This document shows, piece after piece, positions 17,513-26,223 of a DNA stretch of 64,000 nt. The position numbers were made by a program, and so were the translations under genes. The number at the start of each line of letters is the position of its first letter. Position 1 is the first letter of the stretch. The stretch is from Azospirillum endophyticum. GTDB taxonomy: Bacteria; Pseudomonadota; Alphaproteobacteria; Azospirillales; Azospirillaceae. The notes under the pieces were generated by a model. That model saw only the letters and a list, made by a program, of their open reading frames with translations. It was not told where the DNA came from and did not search any database. Location: assembly GCF_016595245.1 (NCBI RefSeq), contig NZ_JAENHM010000044.1, forward strand, positions 1-64,000, written 5' to 3'.

Positions 17513-18343
17513 TCAGACGCGCAGCAGGACGCGGTTGGGATCGATCACCCGGCGGATGAGATCCAGTTCCTGCGCGCTGGGAAGCGGGGTGGCGGGAAGC
17601 TGCTCCGGCAGGGCCGGGCGGAAGGACATGAGGTCGCACACCTCTTCGACGGTGATTCCGGGGTGCAGCGAGCGCAGGCGCATCTGCCTGCTGCCGGGCT
17701 CGAAGTCGAAGATCGCCTTGTCGGTGACGACGAGCTGCGGTCCGCCGGCGGACAGCCCGGCCTCCTCGCGGCTGCGGCCGCCCCGCAGGTGGCCGACGCT
17801 GGTGATGAAGTCGACCGCCTCGACGAAGACCCGGCGGTCGAGATCGACCACGACGATCGGGCGGGGAACGAAGGCGAAATGCTCGGGCTGGGCGAGGCAG
17901 CCGACCAGCCGGACCTTCGGATCGCGGTAATCGCCGATGGCGGTGATGTTCAGGTTGCCGAAGCGGTCGATCTGCGCGGCGGAGTCGAAGCAGACGTCGA
18001 AGGCGCGGCGGGCCAGCATGTCGCACTTGACGCCGGTGTCCGACGGGCAGGCGGCGGCCTGCCAGCGGGTGAAGCTGTCCTGCTTCAGGTCGGCCGGCAT
18101 GCTGGACAGATCCGGCTCCAGCAGGTTGCCCCAATAGACCGAGGCCGACGGCGCATGGAGCATCTGGGCCAGCCGCACCGCCGTCAGCGGGATGCCCACC
18201 GCCAGGGTGAAGGCCCGGCCGTTGGTGCCGACACCGGCGAAGGCGAGGTCGCCGTCGCGGATTTCCCGCGCGATGGCGGCGGTGACGATCTCGTTCGTCG
18301 TCGCAGCCGCATCAGAAGATAAATCGATTTTATTCTCAGGCAT
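17513..18343 (-). CDS. Class I CoA-transferase beta subunit (GctB/IpdB-like)
   Basis: The 276-aa protein pairs with the alpha gene, whose last 8 bp it overlaps (ATGCCTGA). It shows the beta-subunit pattern VGIPLTAVRLAQMLHAP near residue 50 and RFGNLNITAIGD about residue 130. The canonical SENG/EAG-type glutamate motif of this class is not obvious where expected (SVYWGNLLEPDL instead), so catalytic detail is uncertain. It would act with alpha on a carboxylic acid of unknown identity. An upstream in-frame ATG at 18439 lies within the alpha gene and is rejected. Confidence 0.82.
   Translation of the reverse strand: MPENKIDLSSDAAATTNEIVTAAIAREIRDGDLAFAGVGTNGRAFTLAVGIPLTAVRLAQMLHAPSASVYWGNLLEPDLSSMPADLKQDSFTRWQAAACPSDTGVKCDMLARRAFDVCFDSAAQIDRFGNLNITAIGDYRDPKVRLVGCLAQPEHFAFVPRPIVVVDLDRRVFVEAVDFITSVGHLRGGRSREEAGLSAGGPQLVVTDKAIFDFEPGSRQMRLRSLHPGITVEEVCDLMSFRPALPEQLPATPLPSAQELDLIRRVIDPNRVLLRV
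18321..18330. promoter_or_regulatory. AAATCGATTT palindrome inside the CoA-transferase beta gene
   Basis: A perfect 10-bp palindrome of LacI-operator style lies in an AT-rich pocket near codons 5-8 of an otherwise GC-rich gene. It may be an intragenic operator. Local codon choice (AAA, ATC, GAT, TTA) is unusual for the gene. Confidence 0.35.
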
Positions 18344-19241
18344 GGGTCTGCTCGCGGTTCGGGACGTCGAGAGCCTCCAGGGCGGCGAGGCCGCCGACCT
18401 TGGCGACATAGGCGTCGTGGTCGGGCACGGAGCGGGCATACTCGTCGAGATAGGCCTGCGCCCCCTCCGGCGTGCGGCTGCGCTCCAGATAGCCGGTCAG
18501 GTGGACGTCGTCCTCGTCGTAATGGCCGTCGCAGGCGGCCGGATGGGCGCCGTAGGGCAACTCGACGATGGCTTCGACCCAGTTGCCGGGGATGTAGGTC
18601 AGGGTGGGGCGGCGCTTGATCTCCTCGTGCGGGACGATCTTCTCCACCGTCACGATCAGGCGCGTCGCGGCGCTGGCGATCATCTGGTCGATGTCGTCGC
18701 TGTCGCGCACGATCGGCCACTGCACGTTGCCGTACTTGTCGCCGACATAGCCGTGGATGATGGTGAAGTCGGCCTTCGCCGCCGCGACGGCCTGGAGCGG
18801 CTCGCCGGTGAAGGGGCAGGAGAAGGGACGGATCTGCTCAGGATTGTGGCGGGCGATGTCGGACCCCAGCAGGGTCTTGATCGGCAGGAAGGCCAACCCC
18901 TGGGTCGCGGCGCGGAAACGGGCGACCATGGCGGTTTCCGAGAAGTCGCGCACGGCGATGGCCCCGCCTTCCACCCCACGGCGGAAGTTCGGCGCCAGGC
19001 CGTAGCTGAACATGCCGGTATAGATGCCCTCGAAGCGGCGGATCGCGCCGGCGGCGGCCAGCATGTCGGTGGCCGTCGTCGCTGCCCAGCTCTGCACCGT
19101 CAGATCCTTGATCCCGCGGCGGATCAGGGAGCGGATCGCGGCATTCGGCTGCCGGCGCAGCAGGCTGCCGCCGAGCGCCAGGGTGCTGCCCGACGCGATG
19201 GGGGCGAGCGCCTCCTCCAGGGTTGCCAGTTTCTCTTTCAC
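18336..19241 (-). CDS. Class I CoA-transferase alpha subunit (GctA/IpdA-like)
   Basis: The 301-aa protein has the family opening GSTLALGGSLLRRQPNA, a central YGLAPNFRRGVE and the TVEKIVPHEEI segment near residue 200, all typical of glutaconate-type CoA-transferase alpha subunits. It is paralogous to the alpha gene at 24419-25318, which shares KYGLAPNFRRAVE and VTVEKIVP. It is the first catabolic gene of the minus-strand operon, 143 bp downstream of the LacI gene. The substrate is not readable. Confidence 0.87.
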   Translation of the reverse strand: MKEKLATLEEALAPIASGSTLALGGSLLRRQPNAAIRSLIRRGIKDLTVQSWAATTATDMLAAAGAIRRFEGIYTGMFSYGLAPNFRRGVEGGAIAVRDFSETAMVARFRAATQGLAFLPIKTLLGSDIARHNPEQIRPFSCPFTGEPLQAVAAAKADFTIIHGYVGDKYGNVQWPIVRDSDDIDQMIASAATRLIVTVEKIVPHEEIKRRPTLTYIPGNWVEAIVELPYGAHPAACDGHYDEDDVHLTGYLERSRTPEGAQAYLDEYARSVPDHDAYVAKVGGLAALEALDVPNREQTHA

Positions 19242-19384
19242 GGTCGATGTCTCGCGTTGGTTGTGCCGGCGGCCGACGGCCGGCCGGACATGATCGAGTG
19301 GAAGCGGTCAAGCGGAAGCGATGCGCGGCGGCGGGCGCCGCGCTGGAAGAACGGTGTGAGGGCGATGGGCCGCGGTGTCGCGCG

Positions 19385-20572
19385 TCAGCCGCCTTCGGCG
19401 GTTCCGCGCGCCGCAGCCGGTCTGCGACGGCGCGGTTTCGGCACGGCCTGCGGCGGTGCCGTGGTGCCGCGCACGATCAGCGACGGTTTCAGCACCACCG
19501 AGCGCGGCGGCTCCGTGCGATCGCCGGCAATGCGTTGCAGCAGCAGGCGGGCGGCGGCATCCCCGGTTTCCCGCTTGGGGTGGTTGATGGTGGTGAGGTT
19601 GAGCAGCGGGTGCTCGGCGAGCTGGATGTTGTCGAAGCCGACGACCGAGACGTCGGCCGGAACGCGGATGCCGAGGTCGTGCAGGGCGCCGAGCGCGCCG
19701 AGCGCCATCAGGTCGTTGGCCGCCAGGATGGCCGTCGGCCGCTGCGAGAGCGCCATCAGGCTGCGCGCGGCGCTGTCGCCGGATTCCATGCTGTAGTCGC
19801 CCTGGACCGCCAGTGACGGATCGCCGTCCAGCCCGTGCGCCTGCACCGCCGCCTGGAAGGCGGCGAAGCGGTCGTCGGCGGAGCTGGAGCGGAAAAGCCC
19901 CTTGACGAAGGCGATGCGGCGGTGCCCGAGGCTGACCAGATAGTCGACCGCCATGCGCACGCCGGACTGGTTGTCGATGCCGACATAATCGGTGCTGAAA
20001 TCGGGAGCGCGGCGGTTGACGGTGACGAGCGGGATGCCGGCAGCCGCCACCCGTTCCATGTCGTGGGCGTCGAGGATCTGGGAGAGCACGATCATGCCGT
20101 CGATCTGCTTGTCGAGCAGCGAGCGGACATAGGCGGTCTTCTTCTCCGCCTGGAAATCGGTGTTGCAGAGGATCAGGTTCTTGCGTTCCCGCCAGACCAC
20201 GTCCTCCACCCCGCGGACGACGTCCGGCACGAAGGGGTTGGCAATGTCGCCCACCACCAGCCCGATCGACCAGCTCCGTCCCATTCGCAGGCCGCGGGCG
20301 GCCGACGAGGCGTGATAGCCGATCTCCCGCGCCTTGCGGCGCACGAGGTCGCGCGTCTCGGCCTTCACGTTCGGCTTGTCGGCCAGCGCGTTGGACACCG
20401 TCGCCGGGGAGACGCCGCACAGCGCCGCAAGATCCAGGATGGTCGGCCGGGCACCGGATGCGGGCGCCGCGGCCGTTCCGTTGGCCGCCGTTCTAACTGC
20501 CGTCGCCCCGTTTCCCGGAACGCCGTCGCCCTGTCCATTGGCCTGTTCTTCGCGAGGTCGATTTCTGGACAT
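19385..20572 (-). CDS. LacI-family transcriptional regulator
   Basis: The 395-aa regulator has a helix-turn-helix at about residues 45-65 (TILDLAALCGVSPATVSNAL), the hinge helix (SSAARGLRMGRS) and a periplasmic-binding-protein-like sugar domain containing SIGLVVGDIANPFV, TVNRR and GFDNIQLAEH. Both termini carry extra low-complexity tails, including a basic Arg/Ala C-terminus. ATG 20572 has GGTGGGG upstream; an in-frame ATG at 20692 would run across the promoter and is rejected. It sits divergent from the sugar ABC importer and is the likely sugar-responsive repressor of both operons. Confidence 0.92.
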   Translation of the reverse strand: MSRNRPREEQANGQGDGVPGNGATAVRTAANGTAAAPASGARPTILDLAALCGVSPATVSNALADKPNVKAETRDLVRRKAREIGYHASSAARGLRMGRSWSIGLVVGDIANPFVPDVVRGVEDVVWRERKNLILCNTDFQAEKKTAYVRSLLDKQIDGMIVLSQILDAHDMERVAAAGIPLVTVNRRAPDFSTDYVGIDNQSGVRMAVDYLVSLGHRRIAFVKGLFRSSSADDRFAAFQAAVQAHGLDGDPSLAVQGDYSMESGDSAARSLMALSQRPTAILAANDLMALGALGALHDLGIRVPADVSVVGFDNIQLAEHPLLNLTTINHPKRETGDAAARLLLQRIAGDRTEPPRSVVLKPSLIVRGTTAPPQAVPKPRRRRPAAARGTAEGG

Positions 20573-20604
20573 GCCCCACCAAAAAATGCTTGCGAACCAA
20601 ATTA

Positions 20605-20614
20605 AAAACGTTTT
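20605..20614. promoter_or_regulatory. AAAACGTTTT palindrome in the lacI-ABC intergenic region
   Basis: A perfect 10-bp palindrome with a central CpG, the usual LacI-family operator shape, sits midway in the 132-bp divergent promoter region 20573-20704. A second identical copy lies at 21006-21015 inside the ABC gene. Confidence 0.6.
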
Positions 20615-20704
20615 AGCTCCTGACTGCAAGCGAAAAAACAATAAGCCGGCACCACAATCCGGCCCGCCAGCGACAAGCACAACCGAAAACAAGGGAGGGG
20701 AGCG

Positions 20705-22219
20705 ATGCGCGATTCGGCGCCCCTGCTACGACTGACAGGCATTTCCAAGAGCTTTCCCGGCGTGCGTGCCCTGGACGGGGTCGACCTTACCGTCGGCAAG
20801 GGCGAAGTGGTTGCCTTGATTGGAGAAAACGGTGCCGGTAAATCGACGCTGATGAAGATCCTCAACGGGATCTACCAGCCTGATGCCGGGGAGATCGCGC
20901 TGAACGGCGCGCCCGTCGCCTTTCCCGATCCGCATGCGGCGCTCGCCCACGGCGTCAGCATGGTTCATCAGGAACCCAAGCTGTGCCTCGCACTCAACGT
21001 TACAGAAAACGTTTTAATTGGACATCTGCCGCGTGGACGCTTCGGCGCCATCGACTGGAAGCGAGCGCATGAGCGCACGCGGACGCTGCTGCGGCGGGTC
21101 GGTTTGGCGATGGAGCCGACGACCCCGGCGGAGCGGCTGTCGATCGCGGAGCGGCAACTCTTGCAGATCGCCAAGGCACTGGCATCGGAGTCGGCGCTGA
21201 TCGTTCTGGACGAGCCAACCGCCAGCCTGACGCCGGTCGAGGTCGACCTGCTGTTCGGCATCGTGCGCGACCTGCAGGCTGCCGGGGTCAGCTTCATCTA
21301 CATTTCCCACCATCTCGAAGAGATCCTGCGCATCGCGCAGAGGGTGTCGGTGCTGAAGGACGGCCGCAAGGTCGCCGACCGCTTGGTCAGTGAGACCAGC
21401 AAGGACGAGATGCTGTCGCTGATGGTGGGCCGCAGCCTGGGTGACCGCTTTCCCGGCAAGGACCGCCGGGCCGGCGCGGTCGCCCTGGAGGTGCGCGGCT
21501 TGAGCGGCCGGGGCTTCACCGACATTTCCTTCCGCGTTCATCGGGGGGAGGTGGTCGGCGTCGCCGGCCTCGTCGGCGCCGGGCGGACCGAACTGGCCCG
21601 CGCCATCTTCGGTGCCGATCCGCTCAAGGGCGGCTCGATCCTGGTGAACGGCCAGCCGGCGCGCATCCGCAACCCGGCCGACGCCATCGCGCTCGGCATC
21701 GCCTACATCGCCGAAGACCGGCGGGACGGGCTGTTCATGCCGCTGCCGGTGAAGGAGAACATCACCTGCGTGACGCCGGAGGCGGTCGCCAGCGCCGGCG
21801 TCATCCGAGAATCCAGCCAGAGGCGCATTGCGCTCGATTATATAAAACGATTGAACATCCGCACGCCGTCGCCGGACCAGCAGATCCGCTTCCTCAGCGG
21901 CGGCAACCAGCAGAAGTGCATCCTGGCGCGCTGGATCATCAAGGGGGTGCAGACCATCATCTTCGACGAGCCGACGCGGGGCATCGACGTCGGCGCGAAG
22001 ACCGAAATCTACCGCCTGATCGACCAGCTCGCCCGCGAGGGCAAGTCCGTCATCCTGATCTCGTCCGAACTTCCGGAAATCCTCGGCATGAGCGACCGCG
22101 TCCTCGTCATGGAGCGCGGGCGGCTCAGCGGCGAGGTCGACGGACGCGACGCGACCGAGGAAAGCCTCCTGGCGCTCGCCCTTCCGGCCAACCCTTCTTC
22201 CCACGAGCTGCAGCCATGA
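20705..22219 (+). CDS. Sugar ABC transporter ATP-binding protein (RbsA/MglA type)
   Basis: The 504-aa protein has two nucleotide-binding domains. The first has Walker A GENGAGKST (residues 41-49), a LSIAERQ signature and Walker B LIVLDEPTA. The second has GLVGAGRTE, LSGGNQQK and TIIFDEPTRGID. This tandem form serves simple-sugar importers (CUT2 family). GGGAGGGGAGCG precedes the ATG. It overlaps the permease gene by 4 nt (ATGA). An AAAACGTTTT operator-like site falls inside the gene at about codon 101. Confidence 0.95.
   Translation: MRDSAPLLRLTGISKSFPGVRALDGVDLTVGKGEVVALIGENGAGKSTLMKILNGIYQPDAGEIALNGAPVAFPDPHAALAHGVSMVHQEPKLCLALNVTENVLIGHLPRGRFGAIDWKRAHERTRTLLRRVGLAMEPTTPAERLSIAERQLLQIAKALASESALIVLDEPTASLTPVEVDLLFGIVRDLQAAGVSFIYISHHLEEILRIAQRVSVLKDGRKVADRLVSETSKDEMLSLMVGRSLGDRFPGKDRRAGAVALEVRGLSGRGFTDISFRVHRGEVVGVAGLVGAGRTELARAIFGADPLKGGSILVNGQPARIRNPADAIALGIAYIAEDRRDGLFMPLPVKENITCVTPEAVASAGVIRESSQRRIALDYIKRLNIRTPSPDQQIRFLSGGNQQKCILARWIIKGVQTIIFDEPTRGIDVGAKTEIYRLIDQLAREGKSVILISSELPEILGMSDRVLVMERGRLSGEVDGRDATEESLLALALPANPSSHELQP
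21006..21015. promoter_or_regulatory. Intragenic AAAACGTTTT palindrome in the ABC ATPase gene
   Basis: It is identical to the 10-bp palindrome in the lacI-ABC promoter 400 bp upstream. It uses AAC GTT TTA codons in a GC-rich gene. It may be an auxiliary operator permitting LacI-type looping (inference). Confidence 0.45.
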
Positions 22220-23223
22220 CCGAACCGTCCCAGCCGATGGCCGCGCCCGCCACGGGCCCCGCCGCGCCGCAACCCGCAACCGCCGGCCGTTCCGTCAACT
22301 GGACCGGCTTTCTCGTCCAGTACAGCAACGTGCTGGCCCTGATCGTCATCCTGCTGGTGGCCTCGGCGCTGTCGCCCTACTTCTTCTCGACCCGCAACAT
22401 CTTCAACGTGCTGCGCGGCGCCACCATGGTGGGCATCGTCGCGGTGGGCATGACCTACGTGATCCTGAACCGCGGCATCGACCTGTCGGTCGGCTCGCTG
22501 GTCGGCCTGTCGGCGGCGCTGACCGCCTCCTTCGCCGACCAGGGCATCCTGGCGGCGGCGGCGATCGGGCTGGCCTCGGGCCTGTTCCTGGGGCTGGTCA
22601 ACGGCCTGATGATCACGATGCTGCGCCTCCAGCCCTTCATCGCCACGCTGGGCATGATGATCTTCGCCCGCGGCCTCGTCTTCGTCTATACCGGCGGCAG
22701 CAACATCGCGGTCGAGCAGCCGAGCGACGCCTTCACCCTGCTGGGCTCGGGCTATCTCGGCCCCGTGCCGGTGCCGGTCGTGGTGTTCATCGCCATCTGG
22801 GCGCTCGCCGCCTGGGTGCTGCGCTACACGGTGTTCGGCCGCTCGATCTACGCGGTCGGCGCCAACGAGGAGGCGGCGCGGCTGTCCGGCATCAACGCCG
22901 ACCGCAACAAGGTGCTGGTCTACTGCATCAGCGGCGTCCTGGCCGCCTTCGCCGGGGTGGTGATGGCGAGCCGCCTGACCGTCGGCGAGCCCAACGGCGG
23001 CACCCTGTTCGAACTGGACGCCATCGCCGCGGTGCTGATCGGCGGCACGACCTTCGACGGCGGCGTCGGCAGCGTGCACGGCACCGTGCTGGGCATCCTG
23101 ATCCTGGCCTTCCTGTCCAACGTGCTGAACCTGCTGAACATCTCCCCCTATTCGCAGATGCTGCTGAAGGGCGTGATCATCGTCCTGGCGGTCGTGGTCA
23201 GCGAGTGGCGCAAGCGCAAGTAG
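22216..23223 (+). CDS. Sugar ABC transporter permease (CUT2/RbsC type)
   Basis: The 335-aa polytopic protein has about 8-10 hydrophobic helices. It contains the BPD_transp_2 hallmarks LNRGIDLSVGSLVGLSAAL and YAVGANEEAARLSGI. A proline/alanine-rich 25-residue tail precedes the first helix. Its ATG overlaps the ATPase stop, so the genes are translationally coupled. It forms the membrane channel of the sugar importer with the ATPase before it and the binding protein after it. Confidence 0.94.
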   Translation: MTEPSQPMAAPATGPAAPQPATAGRSVNWTGFLVQYSNVLALIVILLVASALSPYFFSTRNIFNVLRGATMVGIVAVGMTYVILNRGIDLSVGSLVGLSAALTASFADQGILAAAAIGLASGLFLGLVNGLMITMLRLQPFIATLGMMIFARGLVFVYTGGSNIAVEQPSDAFTLLGSGYLGPVPVPVVVFIAIWALAAWVLRYTVFGRSIYAVGANEEAARLSGINADRNKVLVYCISGVLAAFAGVVMASRLTVGEPNGGTLFELDAIAAVLIGGTTFDGGVGSVHGTVLGILILAFLSNVLNLLNISPYSQMLLKGVIIVLAVVVSEWRKRK

Positions 23224-23277
23224 CAGGTCGGACAGCCGTCCCCTGACTCAACCGACAATAAAACGAGGAAACGCATC

Positions 23278-24291
23278 ATGTCGAAGAAGGATATCTGGAT
23301 GCCCGGCCGCCGCGAGCTGCTGAAGGTCGGGTCCGCCGGCCTGGCCGCCGCCGCCGCCCTTCCCTTCGTCAACCGGACCGCCTGGGGCGAGACCGGGGTG
23401 GAGGGCAAGACCATCGGCTTCACCATGTCGTTCTCCAACACCGAGTGGATCAAGCAGATGCAGCGCGGCGTCGTCGACACCGCCGCCAAATACGGGATGA
23501 AGACCGTCGTCTACGACGCCAACGACCAGCCCGCCAAGCAGGTGCGCGACATCGAGGATCTGCTGGTCCGCAACGTCGACATCATCATCATCTCCACCTA
23601 CTACGCCGATGCGATCCGGCCGGCGGTGCAGGAGATCAACCGGGCCGGCATCCCGATCGTGGTGCTCAGCTCCCCCCTGCCGGCCGGAGTCGACTTCAAC
23701 TGCCTGCTGTCGACCGACATGATCGGTACCGCCCGCAAGGCCGGCGAATACTACGTCAAGAAGCTGAACGGCGAGGGCAGCGTCGTGCAGATCGAGGGCA
23801 AGCCGGGATCGCTGATCAACCAGCAGCGCGGCAGCGGCTGGCGCGAGGTCATCGACAAGCACCCGGGCATCAAGGTGGTGTCGCACGTCGTGGCCAATTA
23901 CGACCGGACGCAGGCGATCCGCGGCATGGAGGACGCCCTGCAGGCCAACCCCAAGATCGACGCGGTCTACAGCCACAACGACGACATGGCGCTGGGCGCG
24001 GTCCGTGCCGCCGCGGAGTTCGGCCGCGAGAAGTCGATGTTCTTCACCGGCTTCGACGGGCTGACGCCGGAGGCGCTGGAAGCCATCCACAACGGCACCC
24101 TGGATGCCGTCTGGGAGTATCTTCCGTTCGGCGTCGAGGGCGTCGAGGCGGCAGTGCGCATCCTCCAGAAGAAGCCGATCCCGAAGACCATCGCCTTCGA
24201 ATCGCCGATGATCACCAAGGAGAACGTGCTGGAGTGGTACGACCCGGAGACGCGCAAGCGCCGCGTCCTGCCGTCGCGCCTGTCGCTCTGA
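23278..24291 (+). CDS. Sugar ABC transporter substrate-binding protein with a Tat-type signal
   Basis: The 337-aa protein is of the periplasmic sugar-binding (Peripla_BP_4) type. The N-terminus has a twin-arginine pattern GRRELLKVG (about 10-18) followed by an Ala-rich hydrophobic stretch and a likely cleavage near residue 37, so export already folded by Tat is probable, which is uncommon for CUT2 proteins. Mature motifs include GFTMSFSNTEWIKQM, HNDDMALGAVRAA and FFTGFDGL. It lies 54 bp after the permease. The gene's stop codon falls inside a 15-bp tandem repeat. Confidence 0.92.
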   Translation: MSKKDIWMPGRRELLKVGSAGLAAAAALPFVNRTAWGETGVEGKTIGFTMSFSNTEWIKQMQRGVVDTAAKYGMKTVVYDANDQPAKQVRDIEDLLVRNVDIIIISTYYADAIRPAVQEINRAGIPIVVLSSPLPAGVDFNCLLSTDMIGTARKAGEYYVKKLNGEGSVVQIEGKPGSLINQQRGSGWREVIDKHPGIKVVSHVVANYDRTQAIRGMEDALQANPKIDAVYSHNDDMALGAVRAAAEFGREKSMFFTGFDGLTPEALEAIHNGTLDAVWEYLPFGVEGVEAAVRILQKKPIPKTIAFESPMITKENVLEWYDPETRKRRVLPSRLSL

Positions 24292-24345
24292 CCGGCTTCG
24301 CTCTGACCGGCTTCGCTCCGGCCGGCTTCGCTCCGGCCGGCTTCG
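24286..24345 (+). repeat. Four tandem 15-bp repeats at the binding-protein stop codon
   Basis: Units begin at 24286, 24301, 24316 and 24331. The first two read CTCTGACCGGCTTCG and the last two CTCCGGCCGGCTTCG. The first unit includes the TGA stop of the binding-protein gene. The array ends in GGCCGG-rich sequence that could fold into a hairpin between the importer and the second CoA-transferase pair. Confidence 0.85.
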
Positions 24346-24418
24346 GCCGGCGGCCCCGCCACCGCCGGGGTCGCCCGGCCTTGCCCGCCGCACCATTCAC
24401 CGCACCGGAATCCCTGCC

Positions 24419-25318
24419 GTGACACCAAGCACTTCCAAGGTGGGAAGCATCGCCGACGCCGTCGCCCTGATCCCCGACGGGACGCGGCTGGCGATCGGCG
24501 GCTTCGCCATCTACCAGCACCCCATGGCGGTCGTCCGCGCCTTGATCCGCGCTGGCCGCCGCGACCTTACGGTCGTCGGCACGGTCAACGGCAACGAGGT
24601 CGACCTGCTGGCCGGCGCCGGCTGCCTGAAGCGGGTCGAGACCTCCTATGTCGGGCTGGAGAAATACGGGCTGGCCCCCAATTTCCGCCGCGCCGTCGAG
24701 GAGGAGCGGATCGAGGTGGTCGACTACCCCGAAGTCCTCAGCTTCGACCGCTTCCGCGCCAGCCAGGAGAACCTCACCTTCTGGCCCTGCGACTATCTGG
24801 GCGGCACCGACGTGCTGGCCCGCAACCCCGACATCAGGATCTTCACCTGCCCGATCACCGGGCGGAGCCTCCAGGCGGTGCCGCCGGCCGATCCGGAGGT
24901 CGTGGTCCTGCATGCGATCGCCGCCGACGAGCGCGGCAACGTCATCCTGCCGCGGCGCCATCTGCTGCCGCAGGGGCTCGACGTCATCATGGCGCGTGGC
25001 TGCGACACCGTGATCGTCACGGTGGAAAAGATCGTGCCGCGCGCCCTGGTGCGCCGCCATGCCGAGCAGGTCCAGATCCCGGCCTACAAGACCAGGCTGG
25101 TGGTGGAGGCTCCCTGGGGGGCGCATCCCACCGCCGTCCTCGGACGCTATGCCACCGACGACGCCCATTTCCGGGACTATGTCGCCGCCTCGGCCAACCC
25201 GGACGGGTTCGCCGCCTATATCGACCGCTATGTCCATGCCCCCGCCGACCATGCCGCCTATCTGGAGCGGATCGGGGCGGAGCGGCTGGGCGCCCTGACG
25301 GAGCTCGACACGCTATGA
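24419..25318 (+). CDS. Class I CoA-transferase alpha subunit, second copy
   Basis: The 299-aa GctA/IpdA-like protein has GTRLAIGGFAIYQHPMAVV near the start, KYGLAPNFRRAVE about residue 80 and TVEKIVPRALV about residue 200. It is paralogous to 18336-19241. The start is GTG 24419 with a weak ribosome site; no better start is seen. Its stop overlaps the beta gene start (ATGA). It lies downstream of the sugar importer in the same direction, so it is probably part of that transcript. Confidence 0.86.
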   Translation: MTPSTSKVGSIADAVALIPDGTRLAIGGFAIYQHPMAVVRALIRAGRRDLTVVGTVNGNEVDLLAGAGCLKRVETSYVGLEKYGLAPNFRRAVEEERIEVVDYPEVLSFDRFRASQENLTFWPCDYLGGTDVLARNPDIRIFTCPITGRSLQAVPPADPEVVVLHAIAADERGNVILPRRHLLPQGLDVIMARGCDTVIVTVEKIVPRALVRRHAEQVQIPAYKTRLVVEAPWGAHPTAVLGRYATDDAHFRDYVAASANPDGFAAYIDRYVHAPADHAAYLERIGAERLGALTELDTL

Positions 25319-26163
25319 GCGGATCGCACCACACCCCGTCGGCCGGCGCGCCGACGCTGGCCGAAACGATCGCCGTCAGCCTCGCCCGGTCCTTTTCCGA
25401 CGGCGAGGTGGGGTTCACCGGCCTCGTCACCGGCGACGCCGCAGCGCTGTTCGGCACCTCCATCCCGCTGGCCGCCATGGCGCTGGCCCAGGCGATGCAC
25501 GCGCCGAACCTGACCATCCTGCTGGCCGGCTGGTCGCACAACCCGGATTTGCAGTCGCTGTCGGTCATGCCGGATTCGGAATTCGACGCCGCCCTGCGCG
25601 ACCTGCCCTGCGATGCCCAGATGATGACCTACCCGGGCCCGTGGTCGATCCGGCGCGGCGACATCGATTTCGGCTTCAGCTCCGGCGTCCAGGTCGACGT
25701 GGTCGGCAACATCAACAGCGTCTGCATCGGCGATCCGACAAGGCCGAAGGTGCGGCTGGTCGGGCCGATTCTCCAGCCCGAGCACATGACCCTGTTCGGG
25801 CGCGAGTATGTGATGATGCCTCACCACGCGCGCCGCAACTTCGTGGAACGGGTCGACTACGTGTCCGGTGTCGGCTATCCGGGTGGGTTGGAGGGACGAC
25901 GGCGTCTGGGTCTTCACCACGGAGGGCCGGAATGGGTGGTGACGCCGAAATGCATCTTCGATTTCGACAAGGAGAAGGGCCGCATCCGCTTGAGATCGGT
26001 GCATAGCGAGGCCGACCTGCAGCGCGTTGTTGAACAGACCGGGTTCGACGTCGACAGCGCCGGGGTTCCGCTGACCGCGGTGCCGACTCAGGAAGAACTG
26101 GAACTGCTGCGCCGGCATGTCGATCCCAAGGGGGTGCTGCTCGGCGGCTACGGGATCGGATAG
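25315..26163 (+). CDS. Class I CoA-transferase beta subunit, second copy
   Basis: The 282-aa GctB/IpdB-like protein shows SIPLAAMALAQAMHAPNLTI near residue 55, VDVVGNINSVCIGD about residue 130 and a family tail with PTQEELELLRRHVDPKGVLL. The stretch after the first helix is LLAGWSHNPDLQ, again lacking an obvious SENG/EAG motif, as in the first beta copy. It starts within the alpha stop codon. The pair probably makes or transfers a CoA thioester of the compound imported by this cluster. Confidence 0.84.
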   Translation: MSGSHHTPSAGAPTLAETIAVSLARSFSDGEVGFTGLVTGDAAALFGTSIPLAAMALAQAMHAPNLTILLAGWSHNPDLQSLSVMPDSEFDAALRDLPCDAQMMTYPGPWSIRRGDIDFGFSSGVQVDVVGNINSVCIGDPTRPKVRLVGPILQPEHMTLFGREYVMMPHHARRNFVERVDYVSGVGYPGGLEGRRRLGLHHGGPEWVVTPKCIFDFDKEKGRIRLRSVHSEADLQRVVEQTGFDVDSAGVPLTAVPTQEELELLRRHVDPKGVLLGGYGIG

Positions 26164-26223
26164 ATCGGGCCGCGGAAGATCGGACTCGACTTGAGGCGCG
26201 GCGGCATGGCCGCCGTGCCGTTC

